A stretch of DNA of 21,007 bases from a virus. The stretch covers positions 4,635 to 25,641 of the IMG/VR virus record IMGVR_UViG_3300001450_000209. One strand, written 5' to 3'. Shown piece after piece: positions 6,445 through 13,740 of the stretch. Numbering within the stretch: the stretch's first letter is position 1; each line of letters begins with the position of its first letter. The notes under the pieces were generated by a model. It did no database searches. It saw only the letters and a program-made list of their open reading frames with translations, and was not told where the DNA came from. The position numbers and the translations under genes were made by a program.

Positions 6445-7952
6445 TTCTACACGGTGAAGAAGCACGAAAGAAAATCCTTGAAGGTATCAATCTAGTGGCT
6501 GATACAGTCAAGCCAACTCTAGGGCCACAGGCTAGAACAGCAATACTTCAAGGCAATCCTCCGGTTGTTATCAATGACGGAGTTACTATCTCTAAGTATG
6601 TATCTAGCACAGACCCTTATGTTCAAATGGGTGTTCAACTTGTTCAAAACTTAGCGAGTAAAGCACAGTCTAAAGCAGGTGACGGAACAACTACAGCATG
6701 TGTTCTAGCACAGGCTCTTTGTAATAACATGTCCGAAGAAGCACTACAAAACATAACAAGAACTAGAGGTTTGCTCACAGCATCAAGAGACTCGATTCTC
6801 AACAACTTAGATAAATTATCCAAACCTGTAGAAGATGAAGACATTGGTAAAATAGCCACGATTGCATCGAACAATGACGAGGAACTTGGTAAAATTATTG
6901 CCGAGGTTTTTGAAGCAGTTGGTCGTGATGGAGTAATTAGTGTTGAAGAAAGTCATGGTCTTTATACAGAATATGAAATTAGAGAAGGTCTAGAATTAGA
7001 TAAAGGATTTATTACACATCTTTTTGCTAACCAAGACAACGGCGATTGTTTGCTAGAGAAGCCTTTAGTGTTTGTAACAAATAAAGTAATAAGAAAGTTT
7101 CAAGATATTCTACCTGCGTGTGAATTTGCGGCTAGGGAGGGCAGACCTTTGTTCTTAATTTGCAGAGACTTACAAAATCTAGCACTACAAAATGTTCTAG
7201 CCAATGTAATTCAAGGTAGATTAAACATCGGAGTAATTCAAGCACCTAATTACGGCGATAGTCAATTAGATGAACTTAAAGACATTACAGCAGTAATTGG
7301 CGGTCGAGTCTATTCCGATGAGGCCGATGATGACTTGAGGATTGTTAATGAAGAATCCTTTGGTTCATGTGACCGAGTAGTAATAGACCAACTAAAAACA
7401 ACGATTGTTGGTGGAGAAGGAGGCAATATAGAAGAGAGAATAGGAACTCTAAAAACATTATACGAATTAGGTTCTAATGAATGGGTGAAAGAAAGTATCT
7501 CTAATCGAATTAGTAAATTGAAAGGTGGAGTTGCAGTGATTAAGGTTGGTGCAGGTTCAGCAGTTGAAATGCGAGAAACTAAAGAAAGACTTGACGATGC
7601 CCTAAACGCAACTAAAGCCGCACTTGACGGGGGTTATATTGTTGGGGGAGGCTTGTCTTTAATCAAAGCAACCAAAGATTTGTCCGAACCTAATTGGATA
7701 AAGGCAACAATGTTCGCACCTCTAAAAGCACTACTAGAAAACAGCAGTGTGGATGTGGATGAAGTCTTTGGAGATATGATACATGAAATACAACAAGATA
7801 TTGGTTTCAATGCACAGAATGGTAAAAAAGAAAATCTACTTGATGCGGGAATCATTGACCCAACAAATGTAACAAAGAGTAGTCTAAGTGCGGCCTTCTC
7901 TATTGCGCTAATGTTTTTAACTACAGAAGTCGCAGTTCTCATTGAGGAATAA
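6441..7952 (+). CDS. groL: Group I chaperonin (GroEL/HSP60 type)
   Basis: The 503-residue protein matches bacterial GroEL along its whole length: GEEARKKILEGINLVADTVK at the N-terminus, VINDGVTI, the ATP motif GDGTTT at 80-85, ATIASNNDEELGKIIAE, DGVISVEE, GGVAVIKVG, DDALNATKAAL with the ATPase Asp, GGG, and AGIIDPTNVTKSSL near the end. These are group I rather than thermosome features. It is about 45 residues shorter than E. coli GroEL and lacks the Gly-Gly-Met tail. A stop codon lies seven codons upstream, so TTG 6441 is the only usable start. It overlaps the GroES-like stop as TTGA and follows a GGGGTGG Shine-Dalgarno, so translation is coupled. Probable role: folding of viral proteins with the upstream co-chaperonin. 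Confidence 0.93.
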   Translation: MILHGEEARKKILEGINLVADTVKPTLGPQARTAILQGNPPVVINDGVTISKYVSSTDPYVQMGVQLVQNLASKAQSKAGDGTTTACVLAQALCNNMSEEALQNITRTRGLLTASRDSILNNLDKLSKPVEDEDIGKIATIASNNDEELGKIIAEVFEAVGRDGVISVEESHGLYTEYEIREGLELDKGFITHLFANQDNGDCLLEKPLVFVTNKVIRKFQDILPACEFAAREGRPLFLICRDLQNLALQNVLANVIQGRLNIGVIQAPNYGDSQLDELKDITAVIGGRVYSDEADDDLRIVNEESFGSCDRVVIDQLKTTIVGGEGGNIEERIGTLKTLYELGSNEWVKESISNRISKLKGGVAVIKVGAGSAVEMRETKERLDDALNATKAALDGGYIVGGGLSLIKATKDLSEPNWIKATMFAPLKALLENSSVDVDEVFGDMIHEIQQDIGFNAQNGKKENLLDAGIIDPTNVTKSSLSAAFSIALMFLTTEVAVLIEE

Positions 7953-7954
7953 TT

Positions 7955-8353
7955 ATGAAAAGAGCCGTCACAGTAACACTACCTGCCCCTTATGCGGCAG
8001 AGATTGTATGTCCTATATGTGATGGCAATAAATGTAGAGTGTGTGAAATGGCAGGAAAATTAAAAATAAAGGTAGCACCTAAAATACCTATTCAAAGAGC
8101 GCACATTATAAAATATGTAGTGGATAACTTGGCTGATGTTGCATCCGAAATGACTCGGATGTATGGCCTTGTTCCCGAAATAAATACCAAAGAAGTAATT
8201 CAAGTGAATACTTCTCAATATGAAGTCGTTCAAATATCAAGTTTAGGTGGGGCTTGTTGGGTAGTTAATTGCTTGACAGAACTAGAAATTCCTAGATATT
8301 TTATGAATAGACATGATTTAAGTAGATTCAAGGAGGGGAACTTTGTTGAGTGA
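7955..8353 (+). CDS. Zinc-binding protein, unknown function
   Basis: The ORF encodes 132 residues. The N-terminal third holds C19-x2-C22 and C27-x2-C30 (CPICDGNKCRVC), a compact zinc knuckle in which both pairs lie only four residues apart, like half of a DnaJ-type CxxCxG repeat. The rest is a mixed alpha/beta region with two more Cys (GACWVVNC). Lying right after the chaperonin genes, a co-chaperone role is possible but not shown. The stop overlaps the next gene, whose Shine-Dalgarno (AGGAGGGG) lies inside this one. Confidence 0.6.
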   Translation: MKRAVTVTLPAPYAAEIVCPICDGNKCRVCEMAGKLKIKVAPKIPIQRAHIIKYVVDNLADVASEMTRMYGLVPEINTKEVIQVNTSQYEVVQISSLGGACWVVNCLTELEIPRYFMNRHDLSRFKEGNFVE

Positions 8354-8549
8354 AGGTTTAAAGTTTAATAATCAAATTGTCCGTAATGAAATAGATGCGG
8401 TCAAGATTCATTCGGGAGAATACTATTCAATAGAAGTAGTAGACATCCGTTGGTATAAAGACGATAAACCAACTAGAAAGGGTATTCGTCTAAATAAAAA
8501 AGAAGCAAAGATTCTCTTGAATGTTCTTGAGGAAATATTAGGTGAATAA
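8343..8549 (+). CDS. PC4-like single-stranded DNA-binding / transcription coactivator protein
   Basis: This 68-residue protein matches the PC4/YdbC fold pattern: strands IVRNEIDAVKI and YYSIEVVDIRWY, then DDKPTRKGIRL and a C-terminal helix EAKILLNVLEEIL. The vDIRxWY and PTxKGIxL segments are the conserved core of PC4, which binds single-stranded or melted DNA as a dimer. A role at replication forks or promoters fits the adjacent replication genes and the viral TFB. Start: TTG 8343 (or TTG 8346) follows AGGAGGGG at 8331-8338; no ATG or GTG is available in this frame before the conserved core. Confidence 0.72.
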   Translation: MLSEGLKFNNQIVRNEIDAVKIHSGEYYSIEVVDIRWYKDDKPTRKGIRLNKKEAKILLNVLEEILGE

Positions 8550-8550
8550 A

Positions 8551-8901
8551 ATGAAGCAATTTAAAAAGAAACTAAGCCCAAAGCACTTTGCTAATTGGTG
8601 CATAACAACAGAAAAGAAAATACCCGAAGTCCATAGAGAAGCCTTCAAGGAGATATGGCCCACTATTCAAAATACAAACGATGTAGTGAGGGGTTCGTTT
8701 ATTACTCATTGGAGTATGGTTATGGGTGGAGATATGAATGAAGTGGCTATGCCTATTACAATAGGAACGCTGACATATCTACAATTAGCGGCACATCATG
8801 TTGGTAGAGGTGACTTAGTAGAAACCTTGAACAGTATGATTGCCAACATCCCTAGAATCCGACATGAAATTGAAGGAGGAATGATGGATGAAGAAGAATG
8901 A
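8551..8901 (+). CDS. Hypothetical helical protein
   Basis: The product has 116 residues. ATG 8551 follows GGTGAATAAA, the Shine-Dalgarno layout also seen before the genes at 15488 and 19385, so I prefer it to GTG 8542. It is largely helical (VREAFKEIW-like and TLTYLQLAAHHVGRGDLVETL) with an acidic end (MMDEEE). No motif is recognised. It overlaps the next gene by 14 bases. Confidence 0.62.
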   Translation: MKQFKKKLSPKHFANWCITTEKKIPEVHREAFKEIWPTIQNTNDVVRGSFITHWSMVMGGDMNEVAMPITIGTLTYLQLAAHHVGRGDLVETLNSMIANIPRIRHEIEGGMMDEEE

Positions 8902-9103
8902 ATGGGATGAACTTTCTAAGTATTTATGGAAAATATCTATGATGAAAAGTAAGTATTCTCAACCACTTAAAGATTTAGTGGTTATGGTAAATACAGAAAT
9001 ATATACAAACAAAGAGATGATTGATAATGACAATAAGCAGACTAGCACGACTAATGGAAACAATACAAGACTTGACCCCGACCGGACAAATAGCAGTGAT
9101 TGA
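8888..9103 (+). CDS. Hypothetical small protein
   Basis: A 71-residue ORF. The first 45 residues look like a normal small helical protein. The last 25 (Asn-, Thr- and Asp-rich) lie inside the ligase gene in another frame and look like overlap-driven sequence. The overlap of 77 bases with the ligase is long for this window, so the ORF is less certain than its neighbours. Confidence 0.45.
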   Translation: MKKNEWDELSKYLWKISMMKSKYSQPLKDLVVMVNTEIYTNKEMIDNDNKQTSTTNGNNTRLDPDRTNSSD

Positions 9104-10589
9104 TAGAGCATGGGATAATTTTGACCCAATACTACTAAGTAAAATACTGACCTTAGAACTACGCAATAATAATATTGGAATGGTTAAGGGTAAAAAATGG
9201 ATTGCGAAAGCATTCGATATATTCGATGAAGAATTAGAGGGCTTGTATTCTACCTTTGAAGACATAGGAACAGCAACTCAATACTTAGAAAGTGACAAAG
9301 AAAAAGACCAAGACTACACACTAAAACAAATAGTGACTCTACTTGAGTATGATTGCATGTCTCACGCTGATTCTTTCCTTGTAATAAAGGACATACTACT
9401 TTCTCTTTCTTCACTTGAAAGAAAATGGTTTGTTCGTTATTGGTTAAGAAATCCGAACAACGGAATAGGTTTAGGACAAGTTACTAAGTCTATTGCTAGC
9501 CACTACAGCAAAACTGTAAGTGAAGTAAAGAAAGACATGTCAATGAACAGCATTGAAGTTATTCTCACATTCTATGAGAAGGGAGAAAAACCCCCACTCA
9601 ATTTAACACATGGTAACTTTGTAAAGCCCATGTTGGCTAAAGAAGTGCCTATGGATAAGTGGCCCGATGAAAGAATAGTGGATTACAAATATGACGGAAA
9701 CAGGTATCAAATCCATTTAAATTATACTATTCTCGGCCCATCTGTAATTATTTTTAACAGAAGTGGGAAAGTAGTGACGAATCAATTCCCCGATGTAGTT
9801 AAAAAAGTTACAGACTACAACAGAGAAAACGACTATCCAACAGGATTCAATTGCATTCTTGACGGTGAAATCTACCCTATCAATAACGACGACTCACCCG
9901 CACCACATAAGTTAATGGCTACAAGAGTCCACTCAAAGAATAAAGAAGAAGCAGTAAGGAAGGTTGCCGTTAAATGGGTAATATTCGATTGTCTAAAGTT
10001 TGATAGCAAAGTAATTATGGATTTACCATACAAAGAAAGACTTGAAGTTTTCAAAGATTTACCCGACCAAGCACATAGAATGCCCGAAGGCAGTAACACT
10101 ATTGCATTCTACAACCAAGCAATAAGTGATGGTTTTGAAGGCATCATTGTCAAGGATGCTAATATGAAATACGAACCGGCAAAGCGTTCAGCAGGTTGGG
10201 CTAAATACAAACCTCCTAGAATTGAATTAGATGTAGTTATTCTAGGTGCTTGTTATGGAGAAAATTCTAAGTCTTCTGTATTCAGTAGTTTTGATATTGC
10301 AGTAAAAGATGGTGATGGTTTTGTATCTCTAGGAAGAGTTGGTAATGGTTTTACTGATGCTGAATTAGTTTCTTTGACTTCTACATTAAGAAAAATAGTA
10401 GACGGACATGAAAATAATATGTATCGTTTTCTACCTAGAAAGGTAATTACCGTTACTGCTGATTTAGTATCTCAAAACAAAGATGGGTCTTTAGGACTTA
10501 GGTTCCCTAGAAAGACTAGGCTAAGAGATGACAAGTATGTTCAAGACATTGATACTTTAGAAACAGTAGAGAAACTAATATTCGGGTGA
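9027..10589 (+). CDS. lig: ATP-dependent DNA ligase
   Basis: The 520-residue protein has the archaeal/eukaryotic ligase layout. A helical DNA-binding domain covers about 1-195. The adenylation domain carries the nucleotide lysine K221 in KYDGNR (motif I), LDGEIYP with E281 (motif III), FEGIIVK (motif IV) and WAKYKP (motif V). A C-terminal OB domain follows (VSLGRVGNGF), with RFPRKTRLRDDK near the end. It joins nicks using ATP, for example between Okazaki fragments. I chose ATG 9027; TTG 9021 would add two residues. It opens the replication block that continues to the polymerase and ends in an overlap of GTGA with a possible early start of the next gene. Confidence 0.92.
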   Translation: MTISRLARLMETIQDLTPTGQIAVIDRAWDNFDPILLSKILTLELRNNNIGMVKGKKWIAKAFDIFDEELEGLYSTFEDIGTATQYLESDKEKDQDYTLKQIVTLLEYDCMSHADSFLVIKDILLSLSSLERKWFVRYWLRNPNNGIGLGQVTKSIASHYSKTVSEVKKDMSMNSIEVILTFYEKGEKPPLNLTHGNFVKPMLAKEVPMDKWPDERIVDYKYDGNRYQIHLNYTILGPSVIIFNRSGKVVTNQFPDVVKKVTDYNRENDYPTGFNCILDGEIYPINNDDSPAPHKLMATRVHSKNKEEAVRKVAVKWVIFDCLKFDSKVIMDLPYKERLEVFKDLPDQAHRMPEGSNTIAFYNQAISDGFEGIIVKDANMKYEPAKRSAGWAKYKPPRIELDVVILGACYGENSKSSVFSSFDIAVKDGDGFVSLGRVGNGFTDAELVSLTSTLRKIVDGHENNMYRFLPRKVITVTADLVSQNKDGSLGLRFPRKTRLRDDKYVQDIDTLETVEKLIFG

Positions 10590-10594
10590 AAGAT

Positions 10595-10912
10595 ATGAGA
10601 GAAACGGCCAACAAATACATAGAAAGGTTTGGGGCCGCAACAACACTCATGTTTCAATTATTTGATGAAGTAAATGATGGAGATATTTGGCAAATGAAAT
10701 ATGTTAATGGATTGATGTTGGCTAAGAAAGGAGTCAATACTTTACAAGAAGTGTATGTAGAAACTGGTATTCGTGATGATGTCTTTTTAAAAATAGTTTT
10801 AGCAGGTAATCAATCCGAACAAGAAAACAACATCTACAGAAACATAATGATGGGACTTACTCTTTTCAGTGTAGACCATTCTTACATAGGGATGGTTGTT
10901 GATGTTTCCTAA
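10595..10912 (+). CDS. Hypothetical protein after ligase
   Basis: The ORF encodes 105 residues from ATG 10595, which follows GGGTGA; GTG 10586 overlaps the ligase stop and is the alternative. The product is helical, with ETANKYIERFGAATTLMFQLFDEV at the N-terminus and a hydrophobic C-terminal third that is not long enough for a clear membrane span. It overlaps the following gene by 11 bases. No family is recognised. Confidence 0.55.
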   Translation: MRETANKYIERFGAATTLMFQLFDEVNDGDIWQMKYVNGLMLAKKGVNTLQEVYVETGIRDDVFLKIVLAGNQSEQENNIYRNIMMGLTLFSVDHSYIGMVVDVS

Positions 10913-11318
10913 ACAAGTTTTGATTGGTATTTTTATTTCAAAGGCTGTATTTGAAATACGGTTTTCTAGAAGTGATGAATCTAAAATAGGATATTCAGTG
11001 TTGCCTTCAATATGTATTAGGGGTGATGAACAGTTTCTACTTGACATCCAAAGAAGCCTATATCAACATCAAGTAAAGTCGCTTGTTAAGAAACAAGAGA
11101 GCAAACAAAGACCAAAACCGATTATGAGAATATCGGGCATCAAGAATACAAATAAAGTTATTCAAATGATACCCGATTCATACTCCGACGCAAATAGTAG
11201 TCTTAGTGCCTATAAGGGAATTATACTAAGACTTGTAAATAAAGAACACCTTACTCTAGAAGGTTTAGAATCAATAATGAAAATAAGAGGAATTTTAAAT
11301 GGGATTGACAACGATTAA
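10902..11318 (+). CDS. LAGLIDADG-like fold protein with degenerate catalytic motif
   Basis: The product has 138 residues. It starts with a helix-to-strand stretch, GIFISKAVFEIRFSR, then GYSVLPSICIRGDEQFLLDIQRSL, KPIMRISGIKNTNKVI and a C-terminal helical tail. This is the order of a single LAGLIDADG homing-endonuclease domain (helix with GxFDADG, strands, then LLxxIxxxL). In the place where the active enzymes have the catalytic acid (D-A-D/E-G), this protein reads F-I-S-K-A, so cleavage activity is doubtful. A DNA-binding role is more likely. ATG 10902 is preferred over TTG 10896. The assignment is by pattern only. Confidence 0.45.
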   Translation: MFPKQVLIGIFISKAVFEIRFSRSDESKIGYSVLPSICIRGDEQFLLDIQRSLYQHQVKSLVKKQESKQRPKPIMRISGIKNTNKVIQMIPDSYSDANSSLSAYKGIILRLVNKEHLTLEGLESIMKIRGILNGIDND

Positions 11319-12144
11319 AAAAGAACGAGCCATAATAATTACCGGCAAACATGGCACAGGTAAAACAACAAAGGCATTAGAAATTATTCCTAATGCTATT
11401 ATTTGCTATGCTAATGTCATGGATATTAAAGACCCGTCATCATTACCAATAGATAACGGAATAATAATAGAAGACTTACATTACAAACCTAAGAAAGATG
11501 TCATACTAGATGTTCTTAGAAAATATAGAGGCAAAGTAGTAATGACAAGTATCAACCAAAAGTCTGTTCCTAGTGAAATAAAAAATATGATTAAGTTTAA
11601 GAGAGCAGGTAGTGTTTCTCATTTGAGAGATTCTATCAAAGAATTAGCACCAAGAAGCGAAACTCCATATTCATTTGAAAGAGATATGTTTTCTTTAGTG
11701 GATGACTACCTAAAAGAGATGAACAGGGAAAAAATATTATTACTACTCAAGTATAATAATCCACCCGACACTCAAATTATTAACTGGTTGGCTGAAAACC
11801 AACACCCTAATAAATTAGTTTTCATTGATAGTGTTGTTAAGCGGAGATGGAACAAGGACTATTTTTTTGAAATGTTGGCCTATAATCATGGAGGTAGAAA
11901 GTTTGGAAGACCTAGTATGCCCCACCGTAGAGCCTATTCAAAAGTTCCTTCTATATGTAGAAGGCTTGGGATTAAGTCGGGCGGTCATAGAATATTGAAA
12001 CAATTGATTGAAGATGACGACTTTAAAGAATACGCAAAGAAAAAACTAAACAATGGAGATTGTAGACTTATTGGATTAGGTGAAAAAAGAAAACCAAAAC
12101 CAAGAGTCAAGAAGATTAAACAAATGAACTTAGGTGATTTTTAA
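11299..12144 (+). CDS. Small P-loop (AAA+-like) ATPase with C-terminal PIP box
   Basis: The 281-residue protein has Walker A G16-K-H-G-T-G-K22-T-T, a Walker B-like GIIIED (E58, D59), and KVVMTSINQ resembling sensor 1. The C-terminal half is basic and ends in Q275-M-N-L278-G-D-F281, which fits the PCNA-binding consensus Qxx(L/I/M)xxF at the very C-terminus. RFC large subunits carry a PIP box in that position. A clamp-loader partner for the RFC small subunit at 12821, or another PCNA-tethered ATPase, is therefore plausible. The lid region and SRC motif of RFC are not visible. It overlaps the previous gene by 20 bases and the next as TAATG. Confidence 0.68.
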   Translation: MGLTTIKKERAIIITGKHGTGKTTKALEIIPNAIICYANVMDIKDPSSLPIDNGIIIEDLHYKPKKDVILDVLRKYRGKVVMTSINQKSVPSEIKNMIKFKRAGSVSHLRDSIKELAPRSETPYSFERDMFSLVDDYLKEMNREKILLLLKYNNPPDTQIINWLAENQHPNKLVFIDSVVKRRWNKDYFFEMLAYNHGGRKFGRPSMPHRRAYSKVPSICRRLGIKSGGHRILKQLIEDDDFKEYAKKKLNNGDCRLIGLGEKRKPKPRVKKIKQMNLGDF

Positions 12145-12386
12145 TGGCGGCAAATGTAGTAGCAATTAGAAAGATGAAAGCCTTCTTGAAAGGTGGGCCT
12201 AAGTCTACAGACCAAGTTTATAATCACTTAAATGATGAAATGAAATGGGGAGTTTCGATGTCGGAATTAGGAAGACTTCTAGCGAACCACGCTGAATTAG
12301 CGGGAATACAAAACAATACAGGGTATTGGAGGAATAAAAATGAAACACAAGAGAACACAGGCAGTAATAATAAAAATATTAGATGA
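12144..12386 (+). CDS. Small winged-helix-like protein
   Basis: This 80-residue protein has a helix (AIRKMKAFL), a turn GGPKSTDQVYNHL, a recognition-helix-like SMSELGRLLANH and a short wing ending GYWRN. It is the layout of a DNA-binding winged helix. The last 20 residues (Asn/Thr/Glu-rich) overlap the next gene. The ATG overlaps the stop of the ATPase gene as TAATG. Confidence 0.5.
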   Translation: MAANVVAIRKMKAFLKGGPKSTDQVYNHLNDEMKWGVSMSELGRLLANHAELAGIQNNTGYWRNKNETQENTGSNNKNIR

Positions 12387-12606
12387 AGAAAAAGAATTAA
12401 CGACAGGTGAAATCTATGATAGATTGGTGGCATACAAAGCCACCACTTCTAATAGAAGACTAAAGAATAGCCACATAAATGTGACTATGAATTCTTTAGG
12501 TAATATAATGAAAAGAAAGACCTTTCAAAAGGTTGGTTTCACTAATAGAAACCCAACAGGACATAAGAATAGCCGACAGGCCGTATGGTCTAATAAGGAG
12601 GAATAA
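12340..12606 (+). CDS. Small winged-helix-like protein
   Basis: This encodes 88 residues: RTQAVIIKILDEE, LTTGEIYDRLV, NVTMNSLGNIMKRK and a wing ending AVWSNKEE. It has the same helix-turn-helix plus wing plan as the gene before it, so the two may be diverged copies. Both resemble HARE/winged-helix modules in which xTxxEIYxRL forms the second helix. GGAGG at 12328-12332 lies inside the previous gene at the right distance from ATG 12340, which supports the 47-base overlap. Confidence 0.52.
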   Translation: MKHKRTQAVIIKILDEEKELTTGEIYDRLVAYKATTSNRRLKNSHINVTMNSLGNIMKRKTFQKVGFTNRNPTGHKNSRQAVWSNKEE

Positions 12607-12608
12607 AT

Positions 12609-12821
12609 ATGAAAGCATCGGAAAGGATAAAAGAAATAGAAAATAGACTAATACAATACAAAGAACTACACGAAAATCTCATTGATATAGAAATGATTTA
12701 TGATAACTTAGATTGGGTTGATATTTACAAACCTCATCATATAGATATTGAATTGCCTAGAGCAATTAACGAAGTTGAATCTAAAATAGAAGAAATAGAA
12801 TCTAAGTTGGAGAGGATATAA
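12609..12821 (+). CDS. Small coiled-coil protein
   Basis: This 70-residue protein has heptad-like helices at both ends (RIKEIENRLIQYKEL and ESKIEEIESKLERI) separated by an aromatic stretch (DWVDIYKPHH). That suggests an antiparallel coiled-coil hairpin. The stop overlaps the RFC start as TAATG, so it may be translated in step with RFC. Confidence 0.6.
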   Translation: MKASERIKEIENRLIQYKELHENLIDIEMIYDNLDWVDIYKPHHIDIELPRAINEVESKIEEIESKLERI

Positions 12822-13726
12822 TGCTATGGACTGAAAAATATAGACCACAGAGACTAAGCGAAGTTGTCGGACAAGAACACTTTGTAATGGATGCAACGAA
12901 TTGGGCCGTCAATAAAGAGATGCCTAATGTATTGATTTACGGTGGTTCCGGCACAGGAAAAACTACTGTAGCACTCGCACTCGCAACAAGTATGCTAGGA
13001 AAAGATACTGCTAGTAACTTCTTTGAAGTTAATGCTTCGGATGATAGAAGATTAGAAAATGTAAGAACTAGAATCAAAGAGATTGCTCAAAGTGGCAGTA
13101 TTGGTAATGTTCCTTTCCGAATTATTCTTTTGGATGAGATGGATGGAATGACTAATGATGCTCAAGCGGCACTAAAAAGAATGATGGAACGGTATGCTGA
13201 TAATATCCGATTCATTATTACATGCAACAATAGAAATAAAATAATCTACGCATTACAATCTAGGTGTGCGAATTATCACTTCAAGAGAATCACTTTTGAA
13301 TTAGTCGAAGAAGTAGTTACAACTATTCTCAAGAGTGAAGGCCACCCTATTCCCGAAGAATTAAGAGCGTTTATATATGCTTTCGACGGTGACTTAAGAC
13401 GGACAATCACCGAACTCCAAGCGTCAATCGCTACAGGTAGTCGGCTGAATGTTCAAGTCGAAAAAGGGCTGAAACAATACGAGAAAATAATTATCGAAAT
13501 AACAAATAAGAATCCAAACGAAGTATTAACAAATCTACATAATCTAATCTATGACGGATTTTCTATCAAGGAAATCTGTATAGGTCTACATGACTTTGTT
13601 ATTGCATCCGAAATGGATAACAATACAAAATTAAAATTCCTGCGAGTAATTGGTGAAGGTGAATGGCGTTCCCACAACATGACCCCGAAACTACTCGCTT
13701 CATGGATGGTGGGAAATCTCATATAA
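12821..13726 (+). CDS. rfcS: Replication factor C small subunit (clamp loader)
   Basis: The 301-residue product begins with the RFC box WTEKYRPQRLSEVVGQ. It carries Walker A G41-G-S-G-T-G-K47-T-T, Walker B LLDEMD with D105-E106, sensor 1 FIITCNN and the SRC arginine-finger motif S147-R148-C149. A sensor 2/lid region follows (GDLRRTITELQ). RFC loads the sliding clamp onto primer-template junctions. Archaeal RfcS proteins are usually a little longer (about 320 residues), so the C-terminal collar may be short. PCNA lies 2.8 kb downstream and a PIP-box ATPase just upstream. Together they could form the viral clamp loader. Confidence 0.95.
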   Translation: MLWTEKYRPQRLSEVVGQEHFVMDATNWAVNKEMPNVLIYGGSGTGKTTVALALATSMLGKDTASNFFEVNASDDRRLENVRTRIKEIAQSGSIGNVPFRIILLDEMDGMTNDAQAALKRMMERYADNIRFIITCNNRNKIIYALQSRCANYHFKRITFELVEEVVTTILKSEGHPIPEELRAFIYAFDGDLRRTITELQASIATGSRLNVQVEKGLKQYEKIIIEITNKNPNEVLTNLHNLIYDGFSIKEICIGLHDFVIASEMDNNTKLKFLRVIGEGEWRSHNMTPKLLASWMVGNLI

Positions 13727-13732
13727 GGAGGT
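13725..13732 (+). promoter_or_regulatory. Strong Shine-Dalgarno for the SSB-like gene
   Basis: AAGGAGGT lies 8 bases before the ATG at 13741, starting within the last codons of rfcS. Most genes here have only GGTGA, so this near-full match suggests strong translation. Confidence 0.7.
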
Positions 13733-13740
13733 AAAAAAAT

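Noticed and set aside
7634-7942. Minus-strand ORFs such as this one inside the chaperonin gene and those opposite the SSB and polymerase genes
   Set aside because: They lie wholly within clear + strand genes, lack ribosome sites, and are rich in Ser/Leu/Ile as expected for shadow frames.
6441-7952. Thermosome (group II chaperonin), expected for an archaeal virus
   Set aside because: The motifs along the whole length are those of GroEL (ATIASNNDEE, DALNATKAAL, AGIIDPTNVTKSSL).
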